Shown: positions 19,101-27,115 of the stretch, in pieces | Layout: every line of letters begins with the position of its first letter | Position numbering within the stretch: position 1 is the stretch's first letter | Assembly: GCF_001456355.1 (NCBI RefSeq) | Contig: NZ_CP010271.1 | Span: 1,922,001 to 1,986,000 of the forward strand | DNA: 64,000 nt | Direction: 5' to 3' | Source of the DNA: Mycobacteroides saopaulense | GTDB lineage: Bacteria > Actinomycetota > Actinomycetes > Mycobacteriales > Mycobacteriaceae | Program-made: the position numbers and the translations under genes | The notes under the pieces: generated by a model | What the model was told of the DNA's origin: nothing | Database searches by the model: none | The model's input: only the letters and a program-made list of their open reading frames with translations

Positions 19101-22100
19101 GCCGAACACGATGCGCCGATCACGCGGCTCACCGTGGACGAACCGACGAAGAGGTTCACCGTCAACGGCCGCTCCGCGCACACCCAACTGTGGACGGCGC
19201 ACGCCAACGGCAGATTGGTCGAGGCGAACCCGGGGACGTTACGGATCGACGTCCCAACACAATCCGAGTTCGACAGGGTCTTCGAGGGCGACGACGTCTA
19301 CAAGGGGTTGTCCGCGGTCGGGCTTTCCTACGGTCCCGCCTTCCAGCGAATTCGCAACGTGCGCATCAGCTCCGCGGGTTGCGTCGCGCAGCTGACGAGC
19401 CTGGACGCGGAGTCTCAGCCCAGGCATGCCGTCCACCCCGCACTCGCCGACTCCGCATTGCAGTGCATCGCCGTTCTCTTGGCGGCGCGCCCGGAGCTGG
19501 ACATACCGCCCACGGCGCATATCCCGGCGGCGGTCGACCGGGTGCGGCTCTACCACGAGGTGCCAGAGGATCCGATCGCGGTCGTGGAGATCACCGGCAC
19601 CCAGCCGTTGCGGGCGAATGCCTATTTGGCTTCGCCGGACGGCGACGTGGCACTGGCGATGACCGGAGTGACGCTGCGGCCGGTGGGATCGGCCACGGAG
19701 CCGCTGTCCGAGCTTGACCAGTACTTCTACGAGCCGCGTTGGGAGCCTTTGGAAGAGGAGGTCGACGGCCAACCTATCGCGCCGCCCGCGGCGGCCCGCC
19801 CGGCAAACGTGATCGTCGAGATCGGAGACGCGCCCGCCGCTGTTGTCGAAGGCGCACGCCGCGCGTCTGAAGCCGACGCGGTCGTCCTGACGGCCGAAGC
19901 CGAGCAGTCCGCGGAGTTGGCGGAGGCCTTTGGTGCAGCGCTGGGCAGGGACGCGTACTTGCGTGTCTTGGTGACGGTCGGGTCGGGCGGGGCCCTGGTG
20001 GAAAGCCTGTATCAGGTGGTTACCGTCGCGCAGGCACTCAGGACGGTGCTGGAGGCCGAAACCGAACGCGGCGTGGTGAATCCGGATGTGCAGGCGGTCC
20101 TCGTCAGCCAAGGGGCCTTCCTCGCGCCGGGCGATCGTGATCTGGTGTTGGACCGGGCCGCGCTCGTCGGGGCACGGCGTGTGTTGGCGAATGAGCAGCA
20201 CCCCGCCAGATGGTCCCTGGTAGATCTGCCCGATTCGGCCTCCGCGGCCGAGGTGGCCGCGGAGATCTCCGCGATGACCAAGGCCGAAGAGGTGGCCGTC
20301 CGCGCGGGACAGCGCTGGACACAGCGGATGCGCCGTTCGTTGTCCGAACTCGTCGCGCCGTGGGAAGAGCCATTCGAACCCACGGACCCCGATGTTGCCT
20401 ATGAGGTGCAGATCCCGGACACGCGCACGCTCAAGGACATCGCGCTGCGCGCCTGCGATCGTGTCGAGCCGGGACCCCGGCAAGTGGAGGTCCGGGTGGA
20501 GACCGTCGGCCTCAACTACAAAGACCCGCTGAAGATTCTCGGGATCTTGACCGAGCGCGAGCTCGGCGAGACGTACTTCAAGTTGGAGCCCGGCATGGAG
20601 GGCTTCGGTGTCGTCACGCGGGTAGGGTCCGCGGTCAACGAGCTTCGGGTCGGGGAAAGCATCGCGGTCGCCGAGCGCGGTCTGCTGCGCCGGTACCTGA
20701 CCTTCGACCTCGATGGCGGGGCCGCGTGGGAGCGGATAGAAGACGAGCATCTGCAGCGTGCGGACTTCGATCCACTCGCGGTGGGCTCGGGCGTCCCCTT
20801 CTTCACGGCGGGCTACGCGTTCTACAAGCTCGCCGACCTCCAGCCTGGCGAGACGGTGCTCATCCACGGCGCGGCCGGCGGCATGGGCATGGGTGCGGTG
20901 CAGGTCGCAGTCAACATGGGCGCGACCGTGTACGCGACGGCCGGCACCGAGGAACGCAGGCGTGCGGCGCTGGAACTCGGCGCAGCCGCGGCCTTCGACT
21001 CGCGGTCCGTCGGGTTCGTCGACGACATACTGCGCATCACGGAAGGGCGAGGAGTCGACGTCATCTACAACTCGCTGCCCGGCGAGATGATCGCTCAGAA
21101 CTTCGCGGTCGCCGGAGAGTTCTGCCGAATCATCGAAATCGGCAAGGCTGACATCTATTTCGGTGGCGCGATGGATCTCAAGCCATTCAGCGGGAACCTC
21201 TCGTTCCACTCGATCGACATGGATCGCATGCTGCGGCTGCGGCCGGAGATCTTCCGCGAACTGCGGCGCGAGTGCACCGAGATGCTCACCTCGGGCAAGC
21301 TCACCCCGCTCCCGTTCACGCGGTTCCCCATCGAGGAGGTCGTGGGGGCGTTCGAGGCGGTGTTCCGGGCGGAACACATGGGAAGGATCGTGCTGGACTT
21401 CCGGAACCAGACCCCGAAGCTGCTGCCCCGCAAGGCAGATCCTGCACCCGTGCTCGCCGGCCACTCCTACCTCATCACCGGTGGATTCGGCGGGTTCGGG
21501 TTGGCCACCGCGCGTTCGCTCGCCAGGGCCGGGGCTACCCATCTGATTCTCGCGGGGCGCAGCGGCGCCACCACCGAGGTGGCGCGGGCGCAGATCGAGG
21601 CGTTGCGCGCCGCCGACGTGGACGTGTGGGAAGAGCGGATCGATATCAGCGACTACGACCAGGTCGCGGATCTGATCGGCAAGGTGGAGGCTTCGGGGCA
21701 TCCGCTGCGCGGTGTCTTCCACGCCGCGGCGGTGGCTCATGACGAGGTGATCGCCGATATCAGCGCCGAATCGTTGCACAAGGTTTTCGCGCCGAAGGTG
21801 CAGGGCGCACTGAACCTCGACAAGGCCACGCGCGAGCACAATGTGCCACTGGACCACTTCGTGCTGTACTCCTCGATCAGTGGTCTCATCGGCATCGTGC
21901 CGCAGCTGACGTACGCGGCGGCCAACAGCGTCCTGGACGCTCTCGCTCATTCGCGACACGCGGACGGACTGCCCGCGCTGTCGGTGAGCTGGGGTGCGAT
22001 GAGCGGCGGTGGCATGGCCGAGACGGACGCCATTGTGAAGTTCCTCGACTCGGTGGGATTGCGCCGCCTCAACATGGATCTCGGGGCGACGCTCATGCAC

Positions 22101-22553
22101 GAGTGTTCCCGTTTCAGGCTTCCGCATGTCGCGGTCGCGGGCGTCGACTGGGGGGTCTTGCGTACCCCACTGCCCTCGACGGCCAAGAGCACACGGTTCG
22201 CGCACCTGTCCGCCGAGGCCGCAGCAGTGTCCAACGAGCAGGCCGCCTTCCGTGCTGCGGTGCTGGCACTCCCCGAGGAGGAGCGGGGGCCGATGGTCAC
22301 CAAGGAGTTGGCCAAGGAACTCGCCAACGTGCTCAAGGTCGATGTGGACAGCATCGACCCCACCGGACCGATCGCCGACCTGGGGATCGACTCCCTGATG
22401 GCGGTCGAGTTCGCGGCCCGGGCCGGCAAGCAGTTGAACATCCAGATCAGTGCGTTCCAGTTCACCCCCGACCTCACCCTTGAGGCGGTCGGTGCCCGAG
22501 TCGCACTACTCATTGCGCAAGGGGTCGGCGATCCCGAGCATGACGCGATATAG
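16197..22553 (+). CDS. Fully reducing type I polyketide synthase (KS-AT-DH-ER-KR-ACP)
   Basis: A 2118-residue single-module synthase starting at TTG 16197 with a good ribosome-binding site. KS, about 1-425, has active Cys175 (TVDTACSSSLV), His310 (EAHGTGTS) and His350 (NNFGHTEAAAG). AT, about 525-830, has Ser621 (GHSVGEV). DH, about 895-1170, has His925 (CDHTVLGSVVLPG). ER, about 1400-1745, has the NADPH loop LIHGAAGGMGMGAVQ. KR, about 1755-1940, has ITGGFGGFGLA and YAAANSVLDA. ACP has Ser2066 (GIDSLMAVE). All catalytic residues are present, so each extension cycle could be fully reduced, giving a fatty-acid-like chain; this architecture is the Mas/Pks2 type and probably iterative. No methyltransferase, release or starter-loading domain is seen, and no FadD or Pap gene is adjacent. 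The product is unknown. Confidence 0.95.
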   Translation: MVAVAIIGIGCKFPGGIGDPDSFWNFVLHKGDAVVDIPKDRWDADKYYDPDPDTPGRMYTRRGSFLTQEFRRFDADFFGISHREAAVLDPQQRLLLETTWEALDDAGIAAQALGGNVGTFIGGFMNDNMISRGLARNLEKINNFAAFSASQTLLSNRIAHALDFWGPSMTVDTACSSSLVTTHLAVRAVANGECDVALAGGVNVMFQPETFITMCKGRFLAADGRSKSFDAAADGYGRGEGVGIVVLKNLEQAQRDGDHIYAVILGSGVNQDGRTIALPVPNPVSQQRLAERVLNEAGVDPALVGYIEAHGTGTSVGDPLEAAALGHSYGQAAGRAESLVIGSVKNNFGHTEAAAGVAGLIKAALTVQRRTILPQVVLDKLNPEIPFDELRIRIPTEVEPYPDLGAPAYAAINSFGYGGTNAHVIVSEPPAPVAAAPVRDSIRIFPVSARSSTALHEVAGRYAELLGSDTSGENTQRLKTAVTGRRAHHYLRKGFIYRDGDDLLAQLNSYAQSDEAAPARALVEGISDPVFVFSGMGPQWWGMARGLLETPGVFRDTAAEIDAVFQEISGWSVIAELLRSEGDSRVSRTEIAQPANFLVQSALAKHLQQFGIRPAAVVGHSVGEVAAAYASGALSLRDAATVSFHRSRLQAKTAGSGGMLAVGLDAEEAQRRAARFGSAVCVAAINSASATTLSGDSKALRILHDGLAEDGVFARMLHVEVPYHSQLMDPILDELATSLAGLAPRQADVPLYSTVTGEKIDSAAFADPDYWVKNVRESVFFAKAIDTLITDRYRVFLELGPHPVLLGNIRESFVRHSVSGAAVQTLHRDQSDEQSVLQAITDLYAVGAIDVPGEAALYEDGAVPHMELPKYPWSQDELWEEDPLTLRARYGDADRFALLGDRADALTPQWEVTLAAANLPWLCDHTVLGSVVLPGTAYLDVALSAVRQRSGRTYAGLDSVVFAVPLVVAEHDAPITRLTVDEPTKRFTVNGRSAHTQLWTAHANGRLVEANPGTLRIDVPTQSEFDRVFEGDDVYKGLSAVGLSYGPAFQRIRNVRISSAGCVAQLTSLDAESQPRHAVHPALADSALQCIAVLLAARPELDIPPTAHIPAAVDRVRLYHEVPEDPIAVVEITGTQPLRANAYLASPDGDVALAMTGVTLRPVGSATEPLSELDQYFYEPRWEPLEEEVDGQPIAPPAAARPANVIVEIGDAPAAVVEGARRASEADAVVLTAEAEQSAELAEAFGAALGRDAYLRVLVTVGSGGALVESLYQVVTVAQALRTVLEAETERGVVNPDVQAVLVSQGAFLAPGDRDLVLDRAALVGARRVLANEQHPARWSLVDLPDSASAAEVAAEISAMTKAEEVAVRAGQRWTQRMRRSLSELVAPWEEPFEPTDPDVAYEVQIPDTRTLKDIALRACDRVEPGPRQVEVRVETVGLNYKDPLKILGILTERELGETYFKLEPGMEGFGVVTRVGSAVNELRVGESIAVAERGLLRRYLTFDLDGGAAWERIEDEHLQRADFDPLAVGSGVPFFTAGYAFYKLADLQPGETVLIHGAAGGMGMGAVQVAVNMGATVYATAGTEERRRAALELGAAAAFDSRSVGFVDDILRITEGRGVDVIYNSLPGEMIAQNFAVAGEFCRIIEIGKADIYFGGAMDLKPFSGNLSFHSIDMDRMLRLRPEIFRELRRECTEMLTSGKLTPLPFTRFPIEEVVGAFEAVFRAEHMGRIVLDFRNQTPKLLPRKADPAPVLAGHSYLITGGFGGFGLATARSLARAGATHLILAGRSGATTEVARAQIEALRAADVDVWEERIDISDYDQVADLIGKVEASGHPLRGVFHAAAVAHDEVIADISAESLHKVFAPKVQGALNLDKATREHNVPLDHFVLYSSISGLIGIVPQLTYAAANSVLDALAHSRHADGLPALSVSWGAMSGGGMAETDAIVKFLDSVGLRRLNMDLGATLMHECSRFRLPHVAVAGVDWGVLRTPLPSTAKSTRFAHLSAEAAAVSNEQAAFRAAVLALPEEERGPMVTKELAKELANVLKVDVDSIDPTGPIADLGIDSLMAVEFAARAGKQLNIQISAFQFTPDLTLEAVGARVALLIAQGVGDPEHDAI

Positions 22554-22562
22554 AGGATCGGC

Positions 22563-23348
22563 GTGACTGTTGCGACTCCGCTCGAATGTTGGTGGTGGCC
22601 CAGGGCTTATCAACCCTCCTTGCCGACCGTGTTGTTCTTCCCGGGCGCCGGGGCCAATCACGCCGGTGAACAGCACCTGGTTCCCCATCTGGCGGGGGTG
22701 AACTTCGGGGTGTGGCGGATGCCGGGGCGCAGCACCCGGTCGACCGAGCCATCGCCGGAGAGCCTGCGCGCGTTGTCGGAGGACTGCGCGTCGGCGATCA
22801 TCGGGCTCGGTTGCCGTCGACCTGTCCTGGCGGGCAAGAGCTTTGGTGGGCTGTTCGGCTACACGGTATGTCAGGCGTTGGAGTCACGAGACTTCGCGGT
22901 GGGCCGGTTCGTCCCGGTGGTCAGCGGGCATCCGTCCTTGTGGCGAATGGATGCTCTCTATGCCAAGACCCGGGGGCACAACCCGAAGCAACATGCGCTC
23001 TGGAGGCTCACCAACGACGAGCGGCGCGGGGCGTGGCCGCCGAAGAAGATCGCCGACGAGTCATTGCTGGAGCAGGCGCGGTTGCATGCGGTGATCGATT
23101 TCAGTCTTGGCCTGCAATCGATTTCGCGCCGCCGGATCACGACTGCGATCACGGAGGTGAGCGCGAAGGATGACGAGGTGATCCCCAAGTTTGCACCACC
23201 GCGCCGATGGGCACCGTACACGAAGGGGGAGTTCACCAGCATCCTCGTGACGGGCGGGCACTACTTCTACTGGTCGAATCCGCAGGCCTTGGCGACCATC
23301 TTGACGCACGAGGCCGAGTTGGCCCTCGGCGGCTCGTACTCCTACTAG
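22563..23348 (+). CDS. Alpha/beta-hydrolase, type II thioesterase-like
   Basis: A 261-residue alpha/beta hydrolase resembling the TEII proteins of PKS and NRPS clusters. VLFFPGAGANHAGEQHL gives the oxyanion region. Ser93 sits in GKSFGG as the nucleophile, SAKDDEVI offers the acid and GGHYFYW the catalytic His. It starts at GTG 22563, 9 nt after the PKS stop, so the two are translated as a pair. Since the PKS has no release domain, this enzyme is the best candidate for product release or for editing misprimed ACP. The N-terminal WWWPRAYQPS stretch is unusual for TEII proteins. Confidence 0.8.
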   Translation: MTVATPLECWWWPRAYQPSLPTVLFFPGAGANHAGEQHLVPHLAGVNFGVWRMPGRSTRSTEPSPESLRALSEDCASAIIGLGCRRPVLAGKSFGGLFGYTVCQALESRDFAVGRFVPVVSGHPSLWRMDALYAKTRGHNPKQHALWRLTNDERRGAWPPKKIADESLLEQARLHAVIDFSLGLQSISRRRITTAITEVSAKDDEVIPKFAPPRRWAPYTKGEFTSILVTGGHYFYWSNPQALATILTHEAELALGGSYSY

Positions 23349-23375
23349 CCGCCGAGGCCTACCAGCCGCTGAGGC

Positions 23376-23741
23376 CTACGGGGTCTCGCGCTGGCAGTCG
23401 GGACCGGTGTACTGCCAGTTCGGGTTGCTGGTGTACTCGCAGCCCGGGCCCACGTACTTCCAAGCGGGGGCCGGCGGCGGCAGTTGTCCGCCTTCGCCGC
23501 GCCAGTTGGGTCCGGCGTACCGCCAACCCCATTGGCTGAACCAACTGTCGGGGTTCACGCAGCCCTCCATGGTTCCTGGCCCCCAGGGGGGCGGCGGTGA
23601 AGGATACGGTCCGTTGAAGCACACGTCCGCGGGGGCGGGGCTCGGCTGCGCCGAGGCCAGGCCCGCGTTGATGACGGCGACCGGAGCGGCAATGACGCCA
23701 GCTGCCAACACGGCCTGCCCAAGCTTGATGATCTTGTTCAT
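23376..23741 (-). CDS. Small secreted Trp/Pro-rich protein with WxYxGP repeats
   Basis: A 121-residue protein of unknown function. Residues 1-31 form a Sec signal peptide (MNKIIKLGQAVLAAGVIAAP, cleavage likely after ASA). The mature part has four cysteines (41, 61, 101, 116), which could make two disulfides. It has a Pro run near 47-52 and three copies of a W-x-Y-x-G-P motif: WRYAGP near 73, WKYVGP near 94 and WQYTGP near 109. It converges on the thioesterase gene, 27 bp away. No known family was recognised. Confidence 0.75.
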   Translation of the reverse strand: MNKIIKLGQAVLAAGVIAAPVAVINAGLASAQPSPAPADVCFNGPYPSPPPPWGPGTMEGCVNPDSWFSQWGWRYAGPNWRGEGGQLPPPAPAWKYVGPGCEYTSNPNWQYTGPDCQRETP

Positions 23742-23848
23742 CGCACAACCTCCGACGTTGGATGCCGCTGTGATTGGGCAAGATTAGCGCACTATCATCC
23801 GTTTTCCCGGCAATTGTGTTAATTGCGCTCGATGGCTTTGCGTGGCGT

Positions 23849-23874
23849 GGAGCCGGACTCACCACACCGGCTCC
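23849..23874. repeat. Inverted repeat, 8-bp arms
   Basis: GGAGCCGG (23849-23856) and CCGGCTCC (23867-23874) flank a 10-nt loop in the 257-bp gap between the secreted-protein gene and the zinc-ribbon gene. It could form a hairpin but has no T-run. Nothing else recognisable was found in this gap. Confidence 0.3.
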
Positions 23875-23998
23875 CACCAGTCATGTCGCCGGTTTTGGTG
23901 ATGCCGATTTCTCATATCCGACGGCGGTCAGGTGGTTCGCTGTCACGGGCCGGACCTTGTGTGACTGCGGAGCCGGGCCACCACTACGCTGACACGAC

Positions 23999-24328
23999 GT
24001 GGCACGTCGCAAACATGCTCAGCCCTGCAAGTGGTGCGGGCGTGAGGTCGACGACGCCGAACTGGGGCGGCGGCGCCAATATTGTCGCCAGTCCTGCCGA
24101 CAGCGCGCCTACGAACAACGTGCCGCGGTCAAGGGCACCTCGGTGCCCGCCGATGCCGTCGTGCTCACCGCCGACGAGGCGACCGACCTGGCAGATCGCG
24201 TGTATCAGGCGCGATGCGCGGCCGAGGACGTTGCGACCGCGGTCGAGGAGGGTGCGACCCAGGAGGAACTGCGCCAACTGTGCGAAGAACTGCTACGGGC
24301 CGCCAAGGCTGCGGACGGTTGGCGTTAG
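23999..24328 (+). CDS. Short zinc-ribbon-like protein, unknown function
   Basis: A 109-residue protein starting at GTG 23999 with a basic N-terminus MARRKHAQPCKWCGREVDDA. Cysteines 10, 13, 29 and 33 form CxxC-15-CxxxC within CKWCGREV and YCRQSCRQ, likely a structural zinc site. The rest is an Ala/Glu-rich helical region (about 50-105). The mix of basic finger and helix suggests nucleic-acid or protein binding, which is inference only. A strong hairpin terminator follows directly. Confidence 0.7.
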   Translation: MARRKHAQPCKWCGREVDDAELGRRRQYCRQSCRQRAYEQRAAVKGTSVPADAVVLTADEATDLADRVYQARCAAEDVATAVEEGATQEELRQLCEELLRAAKAADGWR

Positions 24329-24337
24329 TCCCCTCCG

Positions 24338-24407
24338 TAAGCGCGAGCAGACGTAAAAGCCCCCAATCACCCGGCGTGTTGGGGGCTTTTACGTCTGCTC
24401 GCGCTTA
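24338..24407. terminator. Perfect 29-bp inverted repeat, likely terminator
   Basis: Two 29-nt arms (24338-24366 and 24379-24407) are exact reverse complements around a 12-nt loop. The inner part, AAAAGCCCCCAA and TTGGGGGCTTTT, has the G/C stem flanked by A/T runs of an intrinsic terminator in either direction. The outer 17 bp (GCGAGCAGACG side) extend the stem well beyond what termination needs. It closes the zinc-ribbon gene, and the ssu operon starts 66 bp later. Confidence 0.75.
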
Positions 24408-24472
24408 AGTCTTCACCGAATCCGAACGCGCCCATAGTTTGTCAACACCTGTCGATACACAGCCGCCGACCC

Positions 24473-25327
24473 GTGAGGATTCCCGAGCTTTTCATGACCA
24501 CCCGTAATACGTTGGTGGCCGCTGCGGCGACTGACACAGATACCCCCGCTTCCACCCCGTCCCGGCGGGAGTGGGTACTCAATCGGCGCTGGGAAATCGT
24601 TCGATTTCTCTCCCCGTTAGCGGTGCTGCTCATCTGGCAGGCAGCCAGCGCCTGGGGGTTGATCGATCCGGACATCCTGCCCGCGCCCTCGACCATCGCG
24701 CACGCCGGAATCGAATTGATCGGCAACGGACAGCTTGCCGAGGCGTTGCGGGTATCCGGCGTCCGTGCCGCCGAAGGACTGCTGCTGGGCGGCCTGGTGG
24801 GTGTGGTGCTGGGCGCCGCGGTGGGGTTGTCACGTCTTGTCGACGCGGTGGTGGACCCGACCATGCAGATGGTTCGGGCGCTGCCGCATCTCGGGCTGAT
24901 CCCACTGTTCATCGTGTGGTTCGGCATCGGGGAGCTGCCCAAGGTGCTGATGGTGGCGCTCGGGGCGGCGTTCCCCTTGTACCTCAACACCACCTCCGCC
25001 ATCCGGCAGGTGGACCCCAAGCTCTTCGAAACCGCTCAGGTGCTTGGGTTCTCCTTCTGGCAGCGTCTGCGGGTCATCGTCGTGCCCAGTGCGACACCCC
25101 AGGTGCTCGTGGGCTTGCGTCAGTCTCTGGCGTTGTCCTGGCTGACCCTCATCGTCGCCGAGCAGATCAACGCCGACGCCGGGGTGGGCTTCCTTATCAA
25201 CAACGCACGTGACTTTCTACGTATCGACGTCATCATCTTCGGTCTGGTGGTCTACGCGCTGCTGGGCATTGTCACGGACGCCGTCGTGCGCGTGCTGGAA
25301 CGGCGTGCGCTGCGATACCGATCATGA
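24473..25327 (+). CDS. ssuC: Aliphatic sulfonate ABC transporter permease
   Basis: A 284-residue inner-membrane permease of the SsuC/TauC type with about six helices between residues 42 and 275. The coupling motif is in the region IRQVDPKLFETAQVLGFSFW. It passes alkanesulfonates through the membrane with SsuB and SsuA. GTG 24473 is the first start; ATG 24494 (MTTRNTL) is an equally good alternative that removes seven residues, and no clear ribosome-binding site decides. It begins the ssuC-B-A-D operon. Confidence 0.92.
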   Translation: MRIPELFMTTRNTLVAAAATDTDTPASTPSRREWVLNRRWEIVRFLSPLAVLLIWQAASAWGLIDPDILPAPSTIAHAGIELIGNGQLAEALRVSGVRAAEGLLLGGLVGVVLGAAVGLSRLVDAVVDPTMQMVRALPHLGLIPLFIVWFGIGELPKVLMVALGAAFPLYLNTTSAIRQVDPKLFETAQVLGFSFWQRLRVIVVPSATPQVLVGLRQSLALSWLTLIVAEQINADAGVGFLINNARDFLRIDVIIFGLVVYALLGIVTDAVVRVLERRALRYRS

Positions 25328-25337
25328 AAGGCAGATC

Positions 25338-26087
25338 ATGACAGCGGTTTTCGAGGTCGCCGAGTTGTCGGCGCAGTCCGCCACCCCGGCGGCCGAACTG
25401 GCATCGGTGACCAAATGGTACGGACGCAACCGCGTGCTGGACGACGTGTCGTTGCGGGTCGGTCGCGGTGAGATCGTGGCGTTGGTGGGACGCAGCGGCT
25501 CTGGCAAGTCGACGGTTCTGCGGGTGTTGTCGGGGTTGGCCGGTGACTACGACGGCGACCGCGAGGTCTTGGGCGCACCCGCGGTCGCCTTTCAGGAACC
25601 ACGGCTGTTCCCGTGGCGCTCCGTGCGCGATAACGTGCTGTACGGGCTCACCCGCACCAAACTGTCGAGGACCGAGGCACTTTCCCGTGCAGAACGAGCC
25701 CTGGACGAGGTGGGGCTGGCCGACAAGGCGCAGGCATGGCCGTTGACGCTCTCGGGCGGACAGGCGCAGCGGGTGTCCTTGGCGCGTGCGCTGGTCGCGG
25801 AGCCGCAACTGCTGCTCCTCGACGAGCCGTTCGGCGCCCTGGACGCGCTGACCAGGCTTTCCATGCACCGACTGCTGCTGAATCTGTGGCGGCAGCACGA
25901 ATTCGGCGTGCTACTGGTCACGCATGACGTGGACGAGGCGATATCGCTCGCGGACACCATTGTGGTGCTGGACGAGGGCAGGGTGGTGCACACGCTGCGC
26001 ATTCGGAATCCACGCAAACCGCAGGGCAAGCATGACGCCGAAACCGAGAAATACCGAGGAGAGCTCCTTGCGCAGCTTGGCGTTTAA
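25338..26087 (+). CDS. ssuB: Aliphatic sulfonate ABC transporter ATP-binding protein
   Basis: A 249-residue ATPase. Walker A is GRSGSGKST, the Q-loop AFQEPRLFPW, the signature TLSGGQAQRVSLARAL, Walker B LLLLDEPFGALDAL, and the switch His is in VTHDVDEA. ATG 25338 is chosen because it follows ssuC by 10 bp and matches the family N-terminus; the open frame runs upstream into ssuC. It energises sulfonate import. The 3' end overlaps the TTG start of ssuA by 20 bp. Confidence 0.93.
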   Translation: MTAVFEVAELSAQSATPAAELASVTKWYGRNRVLDDVSLRVGRGEIVALVGRSGSGKSTVLRVLSGLAGDYDGDREVLGAPAVAFQEPRLFPWRSVRDNVLYGLTRTKLSRTEALSRAERALDEVGLADKAQAWPLTLSGGQAQRVSLARALVAEPQLLLLDEPFGALDALTRLSMHRLLLNLWRQHEFGVLLVTHDVDEAISLADTIVVLDEGRVVHTLRIRNPRKPQGKHDAETEKYRGELLAQLGV

Positions 26088-27093
26088 GTCAATCGTCGGT
26101 GTAACCGCGATTCTGTTGTCGTTGACGGCGTGCACCTCCGGTCGTGACGAGGCAGGTGATTCGGCCGCGCCACAGCTTGTCCCGCTCTCGGAGCTGGCAG
26201 GTCTGACTCTGCATGTGGGGGATCAGAAGGGCGGCACGGAGGCGCTGTTGCGGGCGGCGGGTGAGCTGGACAACGTGCCGTACAAGATCGAGTTCTCCAC
26301 CTTCACCTCCGGCCCGCCACAGATCGAAGCGGCGACCGCGGGCAAGATCGACTTCGCTGTCACCGGCAACACGCCGCCGATTTTCGGTGCCGCTTCCAAG
26401 GCGAAAATCAAAGTGGTGTCCGGATACACCAACGATGCTTCCGGAGATCAGATCCTGGTTCCCGCGGACTCCGCCATTCACGCGGTGACCGATCTGCGCG
26501 GTAAGAAGGTACTGGTCGGCAAGGGCAGTTCGGCGCACGGTCATCTGCTGCTCCAGCTGCAGAAGGCCGGTCTCACCATCAAGGATATTCAGGCCGTGTT
26601 CTTGCAACCGGCCGACGCGTTCACCGCGCTGAGTCAGGGCCAGGCCGATGCATGGGCCATCTGGGACCCGTACACCGCGATCGCCGAAAAGCAGCTCAAG
26701 GTTCGTACTCTCGTGACCGCGAGCGGCGTCGCCAACGGATACGGGTTTGGTGTCGCCGCACAATCGGCTCTGCGTGATGCCCAACGCAATACGGCATTGT
26801 CCGATCTGGTGCAACGCATCGCCCGGGCCAGCTCCTGGGCGCAGGCGCATCCGCAGGAGTGGTACGCGAAATACGCCGCGGCCATCGGAATCGACCCCGC
26901 GGCAGCCGCTTTGGCGCAGTCGCGCAGCGTGCGCCTGTCGATACCGCTGAACGACGAGGTGAACGCCTCGGAGCAGAACCTGACCGATCTGTTTGCCCAG
27001 TCCGGCCAGATCCAGGGCAAGCCCACGTTCTCCGATTTCGTCGACAACCGCTTCAACGACGTTCTCAGCCAGTTCTTCGTCAAGTCCCAATAA
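26068..27093 (+). CDS. ssuA: Aliphatic sulfonate-binding lipoprotein
   Basis: A 341-residue periplasmic-binding protein anchored as a lipoprotein: signal segment then lipobox LTAC, with the Cys near residue 22. TTG 26068 is chosen because GAGGAGAG lies 5 nt upstream and it gives a proper signal peptide, whereas the longer frame runs back through ssuB. FTSGPPQIEAATAGKIDFAV and SQGQADAWAIWDPYTA are SsuA/TauA-like. It delivers sulfonates to SsuBC. Confidence 0.9.
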   Translation: MRSLAFKSIVGVTAILLSLTACTSGRDEAGDSAAPQLVPLSELAGLTLHVGDQKGGTEALLRAAGELDNVPYKIEFSTFTSGPPQIEAATAGKIDFAVTGNTPPIFGAASKAKIKVVSGYTNDASGDQILVPADSAIHAVTDLRGKKVLVGKGSSAHGHLLLQLQKAGLTIKDIQAVFLQPADAFTALSQGQADAWAIWDPYTAIAEKQLKVRTLVTASGVANGYGFGVAAQSALRDAQRNTALSDLVQRIARASSWAQAHPQEWYAKYAAAIGIDPAAAALAQSRSVRLSIPLNDEVNASEQNLTDLFAQSGQIQGKPTFSDFVDNRFNDVLSQFFVKSQ

Positions 27094-27115
27094 CTCACCC
27101 AAGGAGAGCATTCCC

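Noticed and set aside
19239..22205. 988-codon open frame antisense to the PKS
   Set aside because: It is a shadow of the codon-biased GC-rich PKS frame. The translation is Arg/His/Gly-rich with no known domain, while the sense strand has all catalytic motifs.
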